Shown: piece after piece, positions 34,413-43,506 of the stretch | Layout of the letters: each line of letters begins with the position of its first letter | How positions within the stretch are numbered: position 1 is the stretch's first letter | DNA from: Planctellipticum variicoloris | GTDB lineage: Bacteria > Planctomycetota > Planctomycetia > Planctomycetales > Planctomycetaceae | Length of the DNA stretch: 64,000 nt | Direction: 5' to 3' | Assembly (NCBI RefSeq): GCF_030622045.1 | Contig: NZ_CP130886.1 | Span: 434,001-498,000, forward strand | The notes under the pieces: generated by a model | Seen by the model: only the letters and a program-made list of their open reading frames with translations | What the model was told of the DNA's origin: nothing | The model's database searches: none | Translations under genes and position numbers: made by a program

Positions 34413-35513
34413 TCAACAGGACCAGACCGGCTGGCCCAGCACGTCCAGCCGCGGCGTGATTCCCAGCCCCGGGGCCGTGGAGGCCGCCAGCCGGCCGTTC
34501 TGACGCTGCGGCGCCCCTTCGGCGATCGACTGCGTCACGTAGCTGTTGAAGTCCGTCGACGTAAACAGAAAGTCGGTTGGCGTGCTGTGGGCCAGGTGGG
34601 CGATCGCCGCAGTGACGATGTCCCCGCCCCAACTGTCCTCGATCGTCATGCCGATTCCCAGCGAAACGCACAGATCGCGGGCCTGCCGGGCTTTGGTCAG
34701 CCCGCCGAACTTGCTGATCTTGATGTTGACGACATCCATTGCCAGATCGGCTTTGCCTCGGACGAGCATGTCGATCCCGTCAACGACTTCGTCGAGCACG
34801 AACGGATGATCGCAGTTCCGCCGGACCGCAAGACACTCTTCATACGTCAGGCAGGGCTGCTCGATGTAGACGTCGACGTCCCGGACCGCGCGGACGACGC
34901 GCTGGGCCTCGTGCTGCGTCCAGCCGGTGTTCGCATCGGCGATCAATCGGTCGCCCGGCTGCAGGACCGCCCGAACGGCCCGAATCCGCTCGATGTCGAC
35001 GTCGGGATCGCCTCCCACCTTGAGCTGAAACCGGTGATAGCCCTGCGCGCGATACCCGGCAACACTCGCGGCCATGGCCTCCGGAGGCTCCTGCGAGATG
35101 GCCCGGTACAGCCCGAAATCCTCGCCATAGCGCCCGCCGAGCAGGCTGCAGACCGGCAGGCCGGCGACCTGTCCCAGCAGATCCCAGCAGGCGATATCGA
35201 CCGCCGATTTGACGTACGGATGGCCTTTCAGAATGGCGTCCATCCGGCGGTTGAGCTTTGCCAGCTCCAGCGGATTTTCGCCGACAAGCTGCGGTCCCAG
35301 TTCGACCAGCCCCGCCCTCACGCCGGCCGCATAGGCCGGCAGGTACGCCGGGCCCAGCGGACAGACTTCGCCCCAGCCTGTCAGTCCCGCGTCAGTCTGC
35401 ACGGACACGACCGTGCTGTCGAAGACCGTCACCGATTTTCCGCCGGACCACTTGTAGGCCCCTTCCCGCAACGGGAGATCGACCTGGTAGACCGTCAGTC
35501 CGGTGATGCGCAT
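34413..35513 (-). CDS. Enolase-superfamily dehydratase, likely cis-3-hydroxy-L-proline dehydratase type
   Basis: Mandelate racemase/muconate lactonising family protein of 366 residues. Metal ligands are Asp193 (ADANTGW), Glu218 (IEQP) and Asp241 or Glu242 (LDEVVD); candidate acid/base lysines are Lys165 (QLKVGG) and Lys268 (KISKFGG). The N-terminal cap [15 protein letters not shown] and the capping segment with [15 protein letters not shown] are close in style to characterised cis-3-hydroxyproline dehydratases, which is the basis of the call. It abstracts an alpha proton and eliminates water from an acid substrate. Other acid-sugar dehydratases remain possible. It lies 49 bp upstream of the epimerase gene on the same strand, so they may share a transcript. 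Confidence 0.8.
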   Translation of the reverse strand: MRITGLTVYQVDLPLREGAYKWSGGKSVTVFDSTVVSVQTDAGLTGWGEVCPLGPAYLPAYAAGVRAGLVELGPQLVGENPLELAKLNRRMDAILKGHPYVKSAVDIACWDLLGQVAGLPVCSLLGGRYGEDFGLYRAISQEPPEAMAASVAGYRAQGYHRFQLKVGGDPDVDIERIRAVRAVLQPGDRLIADANTGWTQHEAQRVVRAVRDVDVYIEQPCLTYEECLAVRRNCDHPFVLDEVVDGIDMLVRGKADLAMDVVNIKISKFGGLTKARQARDLCVSLGIGMTIEDSWGGDIVTAAIAHLAHSTPTDFLFTSTDFNSYVTQSIAEGAPQRQNGRLAASTAPGLGITPRLDVLGQPVWSC

Positions 35514-35738
35514 GCTGTGTCGTCCGGGGTGGGGCCGCTGTGGCGCCGGGGGGAATCGGCTCCACTCTACACGCAGCGTTCCCGCGATTCAGCATCGCCG
35601 CCGATCGCCGGGAATTTGCAAACTCTCAGGCCGGGCGGTCTTGCGTGAAACTTTGCCGCCGGCTGCGATGGTATTTCCCGTCGGCGACTCGCGCCGCACT
35701 TCGCGGCAACACCCGGTCATGCCACAAGGACGCTTCTG

Positions 35739-36989
35739 ATGAACAGCTCCTGGTCCGGATTCCTGGCAATCTGTCTGACAGTACCTTCGCTGACCGCGAA
35801 CGCGGCCGATCCGCCGCGTGCAGAGCCGTTCCTGATGGCCGGACGTCTGTCCGACGGCGCGCGGGATTTGAAAGCGCACCTGGAGGCTCAACCCTGGGAC
35901 GACCAGACGCGGTTCGGCCTGGGGGCGCTGCAGTTTCTGCAGGCGGTTGAGCACTTCGGGCAGTCGCTGTACCGCTACGGCGCCGGGACTTCGCGGACTC
36001 CGCTCGGAATCCGAGTCCCTTTGTTGCAGATGCCGGTGCCGGAGAACCCCGATCCGGAACCGATCAGCTATGCCGATTTTCGCCGGATGCTGCAGACGCT
36101 GATCGACGATCTGGCAAAGGCCGAGCAGACCTTGTCTGCGATCAAGGATCGCGATGTCAAATTGCCCCTGCGATTTGCGCAGATCCGGCTCGATCTGACC
36201 GGGGACGGCCGGGCGACTGACGAAGAAACCTTGTGGCGGATCTATGCCGCCGTCAGCCGCAATGCGCGAGCGGATCAGCAATTCACGCAGGCCGAGGCCG
36301 AGGCGTTTACGATCAGTTTCGACTACGGCGACGTCCACTGGCTCGCCGGCTACTGCCATCTGCTGTCAGCGCTCGGCGAGATGGCGCTGACGTACGACGG
36401 CGAAGCCTTCTTCAACGCCATCGCGTCCCATGCGTTCGCCAGGCCGGCGCACCCGCTCCTCAAAGAGGAGCTGATGATCCGCCCCGACAATCGCTGGACG
36501 GAGGACATCGCCGACGCCATCGCCGCGATTCATCTGCTGCGAATGCCGGTCAAAGAGCCGCAGCGCGGTCCCGAAGCTCTAAACCATCTGGAGGCGGTCA
36601 TCCGCCATAGCCGATTGAGCTGGCTGGCCATTCAGGAAGAGGCTGACGACGACCGCGAATGGGTGCCGAATCCACGGCAGACCGGCGTCATTCCGGGTGT
36701 CCGCGTGACCCAGGACATGATCGCCGGCTGGCATACCTTTCTGGATGAAGCCGAGCAATTGCTGCAGGGCCGGAAGCTGGCCCCGCACTGGCGCGTGAAA
36801 GGGGAATACGGAATCAATTTGAAACGCGTCTTCACAGAGCCGCGGGAGCTTGACCTGGTGCTCTGGGCACACGGCGCCGGCGTGGCTCCATTCGTCGAAC
36901 GGGGGCTCTGCACCCGCCAGGAAACCTGGAATCGCCTGATGCAGACGTTTCAGGGGCAGTTTATCGGGTTCGCCGTCTGGTTTAACTGA
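35739..36989 (+). CDS. Secreted protein of unknown function
   Basis: A 416-residue protein with signal peptide MNSSWSGFLAICLTVPSLTA, cleaved near NAA-DPP. The rest is mainly helical. It starts with a TPR-like unit (LSDGARDLKAHLEAQPWDDQTRFGLGALQFL) and contains conserved-looking segments such as YADFRRMLQTLIDDLAKAE, FDYGDVHWLAGYCHLLSALGE and WHTFLDEAEQLLQG. The final segment FQGQFIGFAVWFN looks like a conserved terminus. I recognise it as a planctomycetal family but no role is known. It is transcribed alone; a candidate small RNA with a terminator lies downstream. Confidence 0.75.
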   Translation: MNSSWSGFLAICLTVPSLTANAADPPRAEPFLMAGRLSDGARDLKAHLEAQPWDDQTRFGLGALQFLQAVEHFGQSLYRYGAGTSRTPLGIRVPLLQMPVPENPDPEPISYADFRRMLQTLIDDLAKAEQTLSAIKDRDVKLPLRFAQIRLDLTGDGRATDEETLWRIYAAVSRNARADQQFTQAEAEAFTISFDYGDVHWLAGYCHLLSALGEMALTYDGEAFFNAIASHAFARPAHPLLKEELMIRPDNRWTEDIADAIAAIHLLRMPVKEPQRGPEALNHLEAVIRHSRLSWLAIQEEADDDREWVPNPRQTGVIPGVRVTQDMIAGWHTFLDEAEQLLQGRKLAPHWRVKGEYGINLKRVFTEPRELDLVLWAHGAGVAPFVERGLCTRQETWNRLMQTFQGQFIGFAVWFN

Positions 36990-37111
36990 ATTCTGGCGAT
37001 GGTTGACGGTGCGAAATCAGCCGCAAAGCCTTGATGTGTCATTGTTTGTGTTGAGGCCACCGGCGAGGCTCCGTCGGCTGGGAAAATCTGCTCGACCTTC
37101 ACGGAATTTTC

Positions 37112-37139
37112 TTGACGGAAGGCTTGCACCCTCGATAAT
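37112..37139 (+). promoter_or_regulatory. Sigma-70-type promoter of candidate small RNA
   Basis: TTGACG (37112-37117), 16-nt spacer, GATAAT (37134-37139). Each box is one change from consensus. No protein gene lies downstream on this strand before the terminator. Confidence 0.7.
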
Positions 37140-37145
37140 GGCCGC

Positions 37146-37255
37146 ATCATTTTTGGGTATGCCCTGTCAGGGATGAGTCATCGCCGGAATCTGTTTATTC
37201 AAACCCCGGGCATACAGAGACGCCTTCGACCGAATCACGGTCGGGGGCGTTTTTG
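37146..37255 (+). ncRNA. Candidate small RNA of about 110 nt
   Basis: A transcript from the promoter at 37112-37139 would begin near 37146 and end at the terminator at 37250-37255. It contains no plausible coding region. GTATGCCC (37157-37164) pairs perfectly with GGGCATAC (37208-37215), enclosing a region with a small hairpin CCCT-GTC-AGGG and a central single-stranded part; the terminator stem follows. It lacks the conserved features of the signal-recognition RNA and is too short for 6S or tmRNA. It is likely a regulatory RNA; the target is unknown. Confidence 0.55.
37220..37255 (+). terminator. Intrinsic terminator
   Basis: ACGCCTTCGACCG (37220-37232) pairs at 11 of 13 positions with CGGTCGGGGGCGT (37238-37250), loop AATCA, followed directly by TTTTT and, after GC, TTTT. 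Confidence 0.8.
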
Positions 37256-37296
37256 CTTTTGCGGCTCCGCGCTGTACGGTGTGAGAGATTCGTCGA

Positions 37297-37971
37297 TCAC
37301 AAGCCCAGCGATTGCAGCACTCCCGCGAGATCGGACAGATCCTCCAGAAGCACGTCCGGCTGATGGGGCGACAGCTCGTCAGACCGAAAGATCCCCGTCG
37401 CCACCGCCAGGACCCGGGCATTGATGGCCCGCGCGCAGCGGATGTCCGAAGGCGTGTCGCCGATCACCCAGATCCGTTCATCCGGCACCTCGGGCAGCCG
37501 CCGACGGACTTCCTGGCGGGCTTGCCGGGCGACATCGTCCCGATCCGCGTGCTCGTCCCCGTAGCCGCCGAAGCCGAAGTGCGAGTGCAGTTCGAAGTGT
37601 TCGAGTTTCACCCTGGCGGCCCGCGCCAGGTTTCCGGTCAGCAGTCCCAGCGTGACGTTCTCCCGCTCCGTCAGCGTCGCCAGCAGCGGTCGCACGCCCG
37701 GAAGCACCACCCCTTCGCGTCCGCTGAGATGCTGCGGCAGCTCTGTAAAATAGGCCTCGTGAAAGCGATTCCACGAGGCTTCATCGTCCGGAAGACTGTA
37801 GTACGCGAACAGGTCTCGCGTGATTGCTCGGTCGGTCCGGCCGGCGGTGGGTATTCCCTCCACCGGGCCGGACGCGCCGAACTCGCGCGCCAGGACCGCC
37901 TCCATGGCCGCCTGGCCGGATCCCCCGGCATTCAGCAGCGTTCCGTCAATATCGAACAGGAGGACGTGCAT
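37297..37971 (-). CDS. HAD-family hydrolase, phosphatase type
   Basis: From the ATG at 37971 the protein is 224 residues. The HAD nucleophile motif FDIDGTLL is at 6-13 (Asp7 and Asp9), followed by a helical cap (type C1), LLTGN motif II near 112, and motif IV in WVIGDTPSDIRCARA near 165-180. This is close to phosphoglycolate phosphatases and related small-molecule phosphatases, so a sugar-phosphate or phosphoglycolate substrate is likely. The gene starts 15 nt after the stop codon of the aminotransferase, so the two are cotranscribed. Confidence 0.88.
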   Translation of the reverse strand: MHVLLFDIDGTLLNAGGSGQAAMEAVLAREFGASGPVEGIPTAGRTDRAITRDLFAYYSLPDDEASWNRFHEAYFTELPQHLSGREGVVLPGVRPLLATLTERENVTLGLLTGNLARAARVKLEHFELHSHFGFGGYGDEHADRDDVARQARQEVRRRLPEVPDERIWVIGDTPSDIRCARAINARVLAVATGIFRSDELSPHQPDVLLEDLSDLAGVLQSLGL

Positions 37972-37985
37972 GGAGGAGGGGCTTC

Positions 37986-39404
37986 TCAAACGGCAGCGCC
38001 CGCCAGCGAGCGGGCGCCGAGCTGCTTGCCCAGGCGGGCCAGCAGCCGATTGAGCAGTTCCAGCGACTCCTTCGCCTCCTCGTGCGTGATCGTCAGCGGC
38101 GGGCTGACTCGCAGCACCTTACCAGCCAGGGCGCCCAGCAGATGGATCCCGACGTTGTGCTCACCCAAGTAGCAGGTTTCGACAATTTTCGCCGCCACCT
38201 CGGCCGCCGAAAGATCACCGACGGGAGCGCATTCCATGCCAAAAACCAGACCTTCGCCGCGGATTTTCGTGACGAGCCCGGTTTCCTTCAGCCGTTCCAG
38301 TCCCTGCAGGAAGACGGGAGTCAGCTCTTCCGTGTGAGCCAGGACGTCGGTCTGTTCGAACTCGTCCAACGTCGCCAGCACCGCCGCGCACGAAAGTGGA
38401 TTCGCGCTCCAGGTGTCCGAAGCTTCGCCATACTTGAGGGTCGCCGCCAAGTCGCTTCGCAGCGCCACCGCCGCCACCGGCACCCCGTTTCCGAGCCCCT
38501 TGCCGAGGACCACCATGTCGGGCTCGACGCCGTACTTCTCGAACGCATACATCTTGCCGGTCCGGCCGAAGTTGGCCTGCACCTCGTCGAAGATCAGCAG
38601 GATGTCGTGCTTCCGGCAGAAGTCCTGCAGCAGCCGGTGATAGCTCAGCGGCGGATGGAAACTGCCGCCGCCGCCCAGATAGGGCTCGGTAATCAGCACC
38701 GTCAGCCGGCTGCCATACTGGTGCCACAGGGCTTCCAGTTCCTGCCGATAGGAATCGAGGCTGATGCTGTCGTGGTCGCCGTTCCAGTCGGCGATCTCTT
38801 CCATCGGGAAACTGATAAAACGGACTCGCGGATCGCGCTCGGCGTCTTTTTCGCTGCCGGTGACGGCGTTGGCCAGTCCCTTTTTGCCGTGAAAGCCGTA
38901 ACGGGTGGCGATGATCATGTCCCGCGTCCGATCGCGGGCCAGCGCCACCCAGAGCGCCTTCTGGATGGCCTCGGACCCTGAAGCCGCCCACATGATCGTC
39001 TGCAGTCGGTCGCTGCCGGGCGAACGCTTCAGATTGGCCAGCAGCCGCTCGACCGATTCCGTCTCCAGTTCGGTGACGCCGTTGTAGGCGGTCATCGTCA
39101 AGGCTTCAACATATTCCCCCGCGCGAGCCGGAGCTCCGCCGAAGTACTCCGGCTGCCAGCCCATGTAGCCCGCGAACTGCTGCATCCAGCGCTTGGGGTT
39201 ATGACCCAAGTTCGCAACCAGCACGCCGGAGGAGAAATCGAACAGCTTCCGCCCCTCCGGCGTCCAGTGATAAGGACCGGCGGATTTGGCGAAGACCGCT
39301 TGCGTGGGGGTAAAGGTCCGCAGGCCGAGCGGCTCGTGCTCGGCGATAATCCGACGGGCGGCATTCGAACGATCTTCACCAGCAAATTGAATGGCTTTGG
39401 GCAT
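37986..39404 (-). CDS. Class-III PLP-dependent aminotransferase
   Basis: A 472-residue fold-type I aminotransferase from the ATG at 39404 (GAGGA 5 nt upstream). The PLP lysine is Lys302 in VLGKGLGNG; Asp273 in LIFDEVQANFGRTG contacts the PLP nitrogen; ASGSEAIQKAL is the phosphate-binding region. The family includes 4-aminobutyrate, ornithine and diaminobutyrate aminotransferases; the residues seen do not settle the substrate. An extended open frame to 39509 is not conserved. HAD gene downstream by 15 nt; a Gfo/Idh/MocA gene is 164 bp upstream in the same direction. Confidence 0.9.
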   Translation of the reverse strand: MPKAIQFAGEDRSNAARRIIAEHEPLGLRTFTPTQAVFAKSAGPYHWTPEGRKLFDFSSGVLVANLGHNPKRWMQQFAGYMGWQPEYFGGAPARAGEYVEALTMTAYNGVTELETESVERLLANLKRSPGSDRLQTIMWAASGSEAIQKALWVALARDRTRDMIIATRYGFHGKKGLANAVTGSEKDAERDPRVRFISFPMEEIADWNGDHDSISLDSYRQELEALWHQYGSRLTVLITEPYLGGGGSFHPPLSYHRLLQDFCRKHDILLIFDEVQANFGRTGKMYAFEKYGVEPDMVVLGKGLGNGVPVAAVALRSDLAATLKYGEASDTWSANPLSCAAVLATLDEFEQTDVLAHTEELTPVFLQGLERLKETGLVTKIRGEGLVFGMECAPVGDLSAAEVAAKIVETCYLGEHNVGIHLLGALAGKVLRVSPPLTITHEEAKESLELLNRLLARLGKQLGARSLAGAAV

Positions 39405-39567
39405 GGGGGTCCTCGAACCAGAACGGAACGGCGGGGCGGGCGGTTGCAGTTTCCCTGGGGTACGGCAGGACAGACGCCTGAAACCCAGGCGGGTTCGGCG
39501 GGGACACAATTATGCCACGCAGCCCCCTCTTCTGTCACGGGGGCGAGCGAACTGGCCCCGAAACTCG

Positions 39568-40518
39568 TCAATCCGCACGTCCGGCGATCGTCACCGCAGT
39601 GCCAGTTCGGTCCGATTCCCGGACAGCGGCCACCGCGGTCGCCGCCCAGATCGCCGACATCATCGAACGTCGGCACGACTCCCTGTCATTCAGCCGTCTC
39701 CACCAGAGGTCGGCGGAATGGGCGTCATGGTCGGAATCCAGACCGGCAGGCTGGTCCAGAATTTCCCCGTCGGGCAGTCGGGAGTAAAGTCTTTTGCGGG
39801 AAAGAGTTGTGAGAGTTCCATCGATCACCCAGCCGGATCGTTCGCCGATCAGTGAATCGATCCGAAACTCGAGACTTGCCGTTCGCCCCGCCCGGTCCGC
39901 GAAGAAGGCGGCAAAACCTGTCTCGATCCCGGAGGCGTCCCGGAAGACTCGGCCGAATGCGCTCTCAGGCGTGGCGATCAGCCGAAACAGTCGCGCAAAA
40001 AGCGACGGAGCGAAGCGCTCCAGGATTCCGTGTTCCATTCGGACGGACCTGTTCAGCGAGACTCCGTGTGACTCCGGCAGCCGAAGTTCCCGGGAGACAT
40101 AACGGACATTTCGCACGTCTCCGAGAGACATGGAATCAACGAGATGCTGGGCGAGAGCCCAATCCGTGTCACTCTCGGGGTCGTGCAGCACCAGCACATG
40201 TTCGGCAGTGGAGAGTTCCTGCAAGTCCGCTGAGATTGCCAGGGGCATTTCGACGGCCACTCGCAATCCGCGTTCAGTCGCCGCGCGGATCAGCGAAATC
40301 TGGCTGTCGGGCGAGGACGCAATCAGGACGGCGTCGAGACCGGGAGCGGACCAGACGTCATCAATCACAGACGTCGTACGACCAACCAGTTCTCGCGACC
40401 GCTCGCGAGCCGCAGCATCCGGGTCGCAGCCGATGACGGCTTCCGCTTCGTCAAAGAGTCGCAACTGCTCCAGACGGAACCGGCCCATCCGACCGAGACC
40501 AATCACGCCCAGCTTCAT
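39568..40518 (-). CDS. Gfo/Idh/MocA-family oxidoreductase with altered EKP motif
   Basis: A 316-residue protein with a Rossmann fold start MKLGVIGLGRMGRFRLEQL (glycines binding NAD(P)) and the C-terminal alpha/beta domain. In most members the catalytic lysine lies in the motif E-K-P; here the corresponding place reads VAVEMPLAISA, so the lysine is Met. The enzyme may be inactive, may use another residue or may act as a regulator. Family members dehydrogenate sugars and inositols. The ATG at 40518 is preceded by a poor ribosome site. It lies 40 bp downstream of the lectin-like gene and may be in the same transcript. Confidence 0.8.
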   Translation of the reverse strand: MKLGVIGLGRMGRFRLEQLRLFDEAEAVIGCDPDAAARERSRELVGRTTSVIDDVWSAPGLDAVLIASSPDSQISLIRAATERGLRVAVEMPLAISADLQELSTAEHVLVLHDPESDTDWALAQHLVDSMSLGDVRNVRYVSRELRLPESHGVSLNRSVRMEHGILERFAPSLFARLFRLIATPESAFGRVFRDASGIETGFAAFFADRAGRTASLEFRIDSLIGERSGWVIDGTLTTLSRKRLYSRLPDGEILDQPAGLDSDHDAHSADLWWRRLNDRESCRRSMMSAIWAATAVAAVRESDRTGTAVTIAGRAD

Positions 40519-40558
40519 GGAGAATTCTGCTTCTGGAGACAAACGCAGAGAGTCAGCT

Positions 40559-41281
40559 TCAGGAACCGCGAGAAAACCCGCTCAGCTTGACCTGGATTTT
40601 TCCACTGCACTTGTGACCGTTGGGAGCATTCACTTTCAGGAGCAGGACGCCGTTCTTATCCGGAGTAAACTCGTGCCGGCTGCGAATCGCAAACGGCTTG
40701 CCCGGCTTGTTGTCGACCACCAGGACGCCCATCAACGCACCGGGTGCAATCCCCGCGACGAAGTCGGCGGCGGCATCGTCGGTCGGCAACCCGTCCGGAG
40801 TGGTTTCGAGAGTCACAGAGAACTTGAAATCACCTTTGGCTTCGATCCGCACCAGACGATCCTTGACGGCCATCGCTCCCACGTTCGTCCAGCCCCGGCT
40901 GACGTCCAGATCGAACTCGAACTCATTGGATTCCAGCGACAAATCCGTCAATTTGTCCAATTTCTCCTTGAGACCCGGCATCTTCGGATCGAGCTTCAGC
41001 AGCACTTCGCAAAGAAACTTCGCCCGGTCGTACTGCCCGGCGTCCTCGTACTGCTTGATAATGTCGGTCGACTCCCGGACAAATCCGTCCTGGAGTTTTT
41101 CCACTTTCACATCGATGGCACGGACTGCGGGAGAGGCGGCCGGCGCCAAGCTCCCCCCTTTCGCTTTCGCAGCTTTCGATTTGGGGGTCTGAGCCGCCAG
41201 CGGCCCGTGCATCGCCATGGCAGCGACGGCGACGACAGCGGCGATGCCACACCAGAGGTTGACCGAGGTTGGCTGTCTCAT
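40559..41281 (-). CDS. Secreted protein with LecA/PA-IL-like lectin domain
   Basis: From the ATG at 41281 (AGAGGA 6 nt upstream) the protein has 240 residues: signal peptide (WCGIAAVVAVAAMAMHGPLAAQ, to about 31), an Ala/Lys-rich linker, a helical part with KFLCEVLLKLDPKMPGLKEKL, and a C-terminal beta domain (about 110-240). RGWTNVGAMAVKDRLVRIEAKGDF, GALMGVLVV and DKNGVLLLKVNAPN are characteristic of the PA-IL-like galactose-binding fold widespread in planctomycetes. It would be periplasmic or cell-surface and might bind galactosides. It is the first gene of a minus-strand run and diverges from the GNAT gene at 41474. Confidence 0.75.
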   Translation of the reverse strand: MRQPTSVNLWCGIAAVVAVAAMAMHGPLAAQTPKSKAAKAKGGSLAPAASPAVRAIDVKVEKLQDGFVRESTDIIKQYEDAGQYDRAKFLCEVLLKLDPKMPGLKEKLDKLTDLSLESNEFEFDLDVSRGWTNVGAMAVKDRLVRIEAKGDFKFSVTLETTPDGLPTDDAAADFVAGIAPGALMGVLVVDNKPGKPFAIRSRHEFTPDKNGVLLLKVNAPNGHKCSGKIQVKLSGFSRGS

Positions 41282-41473
41282 AGGATATCCTCTCACAATT
41301 CGTCCGCAGACTGGCACGCTGCCAGCTTCGCATTAGACGACATGCCGAGACCCTGTGCAATCGCTCCCCGTTGCGGCGACTTTCGCACCACGGGGGCCGT
41401 GCGGGGTTGACGCTCTCCAGGTGACCGACGACGATCACGCTCGATTTCCCGCCAGTTCCACGGATCATCGAAG

Positions 41474-41905
41474 ATGTCAGCCGAGCCCGTTCCCGCTTTT
41501 CTGGTCCGTCCGGCCGCGCCGGGGGATGTCGAGGATCTGGGGCGGTTCATCGAGCCGTTCGTCGCCCGCGAACGTCTGCTGCCGCGGACCCGCGACGAGC
41601 TGGAAGATTTGACCGACAACGGATTTGTGGCCATCGCCGACGGCCGTATCGTCGGCTTTGCGGCCCTGGAAATCTATTCGACCAAGCTGGGCGAGATTCG
41701 CAGTCTGGCCGTCGCCGACGACTTCCAAGGCCGAGGGATCGGCAAGGCCCTCGTCAAAGCCTGTATCGATCGCGCCCGTGAACGTCGCGTCTTCGAGCTG
41801 ATGGCCGTCACCTCGTCCGACGAGTTTTTCCAGCGCTGCGGCTTCGATTTTACGCTTCCCGGCGAGAAGAAGGCTCTCTTTCTGCAGACCCGCGAGAGCT
41901 ATTGA
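41474..41905 (+). CDS. GNAT-family N-acetyltransferase
   Basis: A 143-residue acetyltransferase. Acetyl-CoA is bound by the QGRGIGKALVKACI segment (the Q/R-x-x-G-x-G/A motif). VRPAAPGDVEDLGRFI and the end FFQRCGFDFTLPGEKKALFL resemble the acetyltransferase domain of N-acetylglutamate synthases, and the length fits single-domain ArgA-like proteins; thus a role in arginine synthesis is possible. The precise acceptor is not certain. No arginine genes lie beside it. A short promoter region (41282-41473) is shared with the divergent lectin-like gene. Confidence 0.85.
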   Translation: MSAEPVPAFLVRPAAPGDVEDLGRFIEPFVARERLLPRTRDELEDLTDNGFVAIADGRIVGFAALEIYSTKLGEIRSLAVADDFQGRGIGKALVKACIDRARERRVFELMAVTSSDEFFQRCGFDFTLPGEKKALFLQTRESY

Positions 41906-42102
41906 GCGAGTGAGCTGACAGCGGAATGCGGAAAGCCAGATCTGGCGGCGCCGTCCACAACGTGCTGGCCGTCGGCTCCGTTCGTCAGTTCCTGCTGGCC
42001 GTCGGCGGCCCGAATCACGTAAACTGACGTTGATCGATTCCGCCGCTGTGCGGAATGATCTCGTCGAAAAGTTGCTGATCGCCGGACCGGAGAATTTCAC
42101 CC

Positions 42103-43491
42103 ATGCTCGATCTCACCGGACAGGGAACGGCCCAGACCTGCGGCGGCGTGACCCGCCGCGATTTTCTCCAGGCTGGCACGCTCGGCGCCGCAGGGTTGTC
42201 GTTGGCCCATCTGCAGCAGCTCGAAGCCCGCGCTGCGGAAACTGGGGCCGCCCCCGGAAACGCGAATCGCTCCGTGATCATGATTTTCAACCTGGGGGCG
42301 CCCAGTCAGCTCGACACCTTCGACCCCAAACCCGAGGCCCCGCTCGAAATCCGCGGGCCCTTCAAAGACATCTCCACCGCGTCGTCCGACATCCGCATCA
42401 GCGAGATCCTGCCCCGCCACGCCAAGCTGGCGAAGTACTTCTCGCTGGTCCGCAGCGTCAACGACAACGCCCCCGCCGTGCATGACGTCGGCTGGGAGCT
42501 GATGCAGACCGGTCGTTTCTTTTCCGGCGGGATTAATACGCCCCATGCCGGAGCAGTCGCCAGTTATCTGATGGGCCGCCGGACCGACCTGCCTCCGTTC
42601 GTGGTTCTCCCTGAGTTAATGGGCGCCGGCGGCGGCAATCTTCCGAATGGTCAGGCGGGGGGATTTCTCGGCAAAGCCTACGATCCCTTCGTCCTCAATG
42701 CCGATCCCTCCAAGCCGGACTTCGTCGTCCCCGACCTGCTCCCTCCGAAGCAGATCGGCGAAGTCCGGATGGAACGTCGGCAGAAACTTCGCAGTGCGGT
42801 CGACCAGACCTTGGCTGCGTTCGAGCGGAGTGAAGACGCCAAGCTTCTCGACTCCGGTTTCCAGTCTGCCTTCCGCATTATGAGCAGCCCCCAGGCCCGC
42901 GAGGCCTTCGAGTTGTCGAAGGAGCCGGTCGAAGTCCGCGAGCGTTACGGCATGAACCGCTTCGGCCAGTGCTGCCTGCTGGCCCGCCGGCTCGTCGAAG
43001 CTGGCGTCCGCTTCGTCACCATCAATACGTTCCTCACCGTCTTCAACGAAGTCACCTGGGACATCCACGGCACCGCCCCATTCACCTCGATCGAAGGGAT
43101 GAAGGACATCGTGGCCCCGATGTACGACCAGGCCTACTCCGCCCTGCTGGAGGACCTCGTCCAGCGCGGACTGCTGGGCGACACGCTGGTCTGTAACGTC
43201 TCCGAGTTCGGTCGTACCCCCCGCGTGAACCCGGCGGGCGGTCGCGATCACTGGCCGCAGTGCTGGACGGTCTACTTCGCCGGCGGCGGCGTCCGGGGCG
43301 GCCAGGTCATCGGCAAAAGCGACCCCGTCGGCGGCTTCCCCGCCGAACGACCGGTCACGCCGTCCGAAGTCGTGGCCACGATCTACCACAGCCTCGGCTA
43401 CAGCGTGGAGCACCACCTTCCCGGCCCCGCCGGCCGGCCATTCCCGCTGGTCGATTCGGGGACGAAGCCGATTCTGGAATTGTTCGGCTAA
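42103..43491 (+). CDS. DUF1501 protein with Tat signal
   Basis: A 462-residue protein with a twin-arginine signal (RRDFLQAGTLGAAGLSLAHL, Arg18-Arg19) and a sulfatase-like DUF1501 domain. Typical stretches are SVIMIFNLGAPSQLDTFDPKP near the start, DVGWELMQTGRFFSGGIN, and SEFGRTPRVNPAGGRDHWP with GGGVRGGQVIG at the end. This family is expanded in planctomycetes and usually paired with DUF1549/DUF1553 proteins; no activity has been established. The ATG at 42103 has GGAG 9 nt upstream. It is the first gene of an apparent three-gene unit with the small protein at 43507 and the large cytochrome-like protein at 43824. Confidence 0.92.
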   Translation: MLDLTGQGTAQTCGGVTRRDFLQAGTLGAAGLSLAHLQQLEARAAETGAAPGNANRSVIMIFNLGAPSQLDTFDPKPEAPLEIRGPFKDISTASSDIRISEILPRHAKLAKYFSLVRSVNDNAPAVHDVGWELMQTGRFFSGGINTPHAGAVASYLMGRRTDLPPFVVLPELMGAGGGNLPNGQAGGFLGKAYDPFVLNADPSKPDFVVPDLLPPKQIGEVRMERRQKLRSAVDQTLAAFERSEDAKLLDSGFQSAFRIMSSPQAREAFELSKEPVEVRERYGMNRFGQCCLLARRLVEAGVRFVTINTFLTVFNEVTWDIHGTAPFTSIEGMKDIVAPMYDQAYSALLEDLVQRGLLGDTLVCNVSEFGRTPRVNPAGGRDHWPQCWTVYFAGGGVRGGQVIGKSDPVGGFPAERPVTPSEVVATIYHSLGYSVEHHLPGPAGRPFPLVDSGTKPILELFG

Positions 43492-43506
43492 CTCGCGCGA
43501 GGCACA

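Larger units (their letters stand above)
36990..37296. other. Gap carrying a candidate small RNA
   Basis: About 300 bp between convergent genes. Besides the small-RNA unit listed below, nothing else is seen. Confidence 0.6.
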
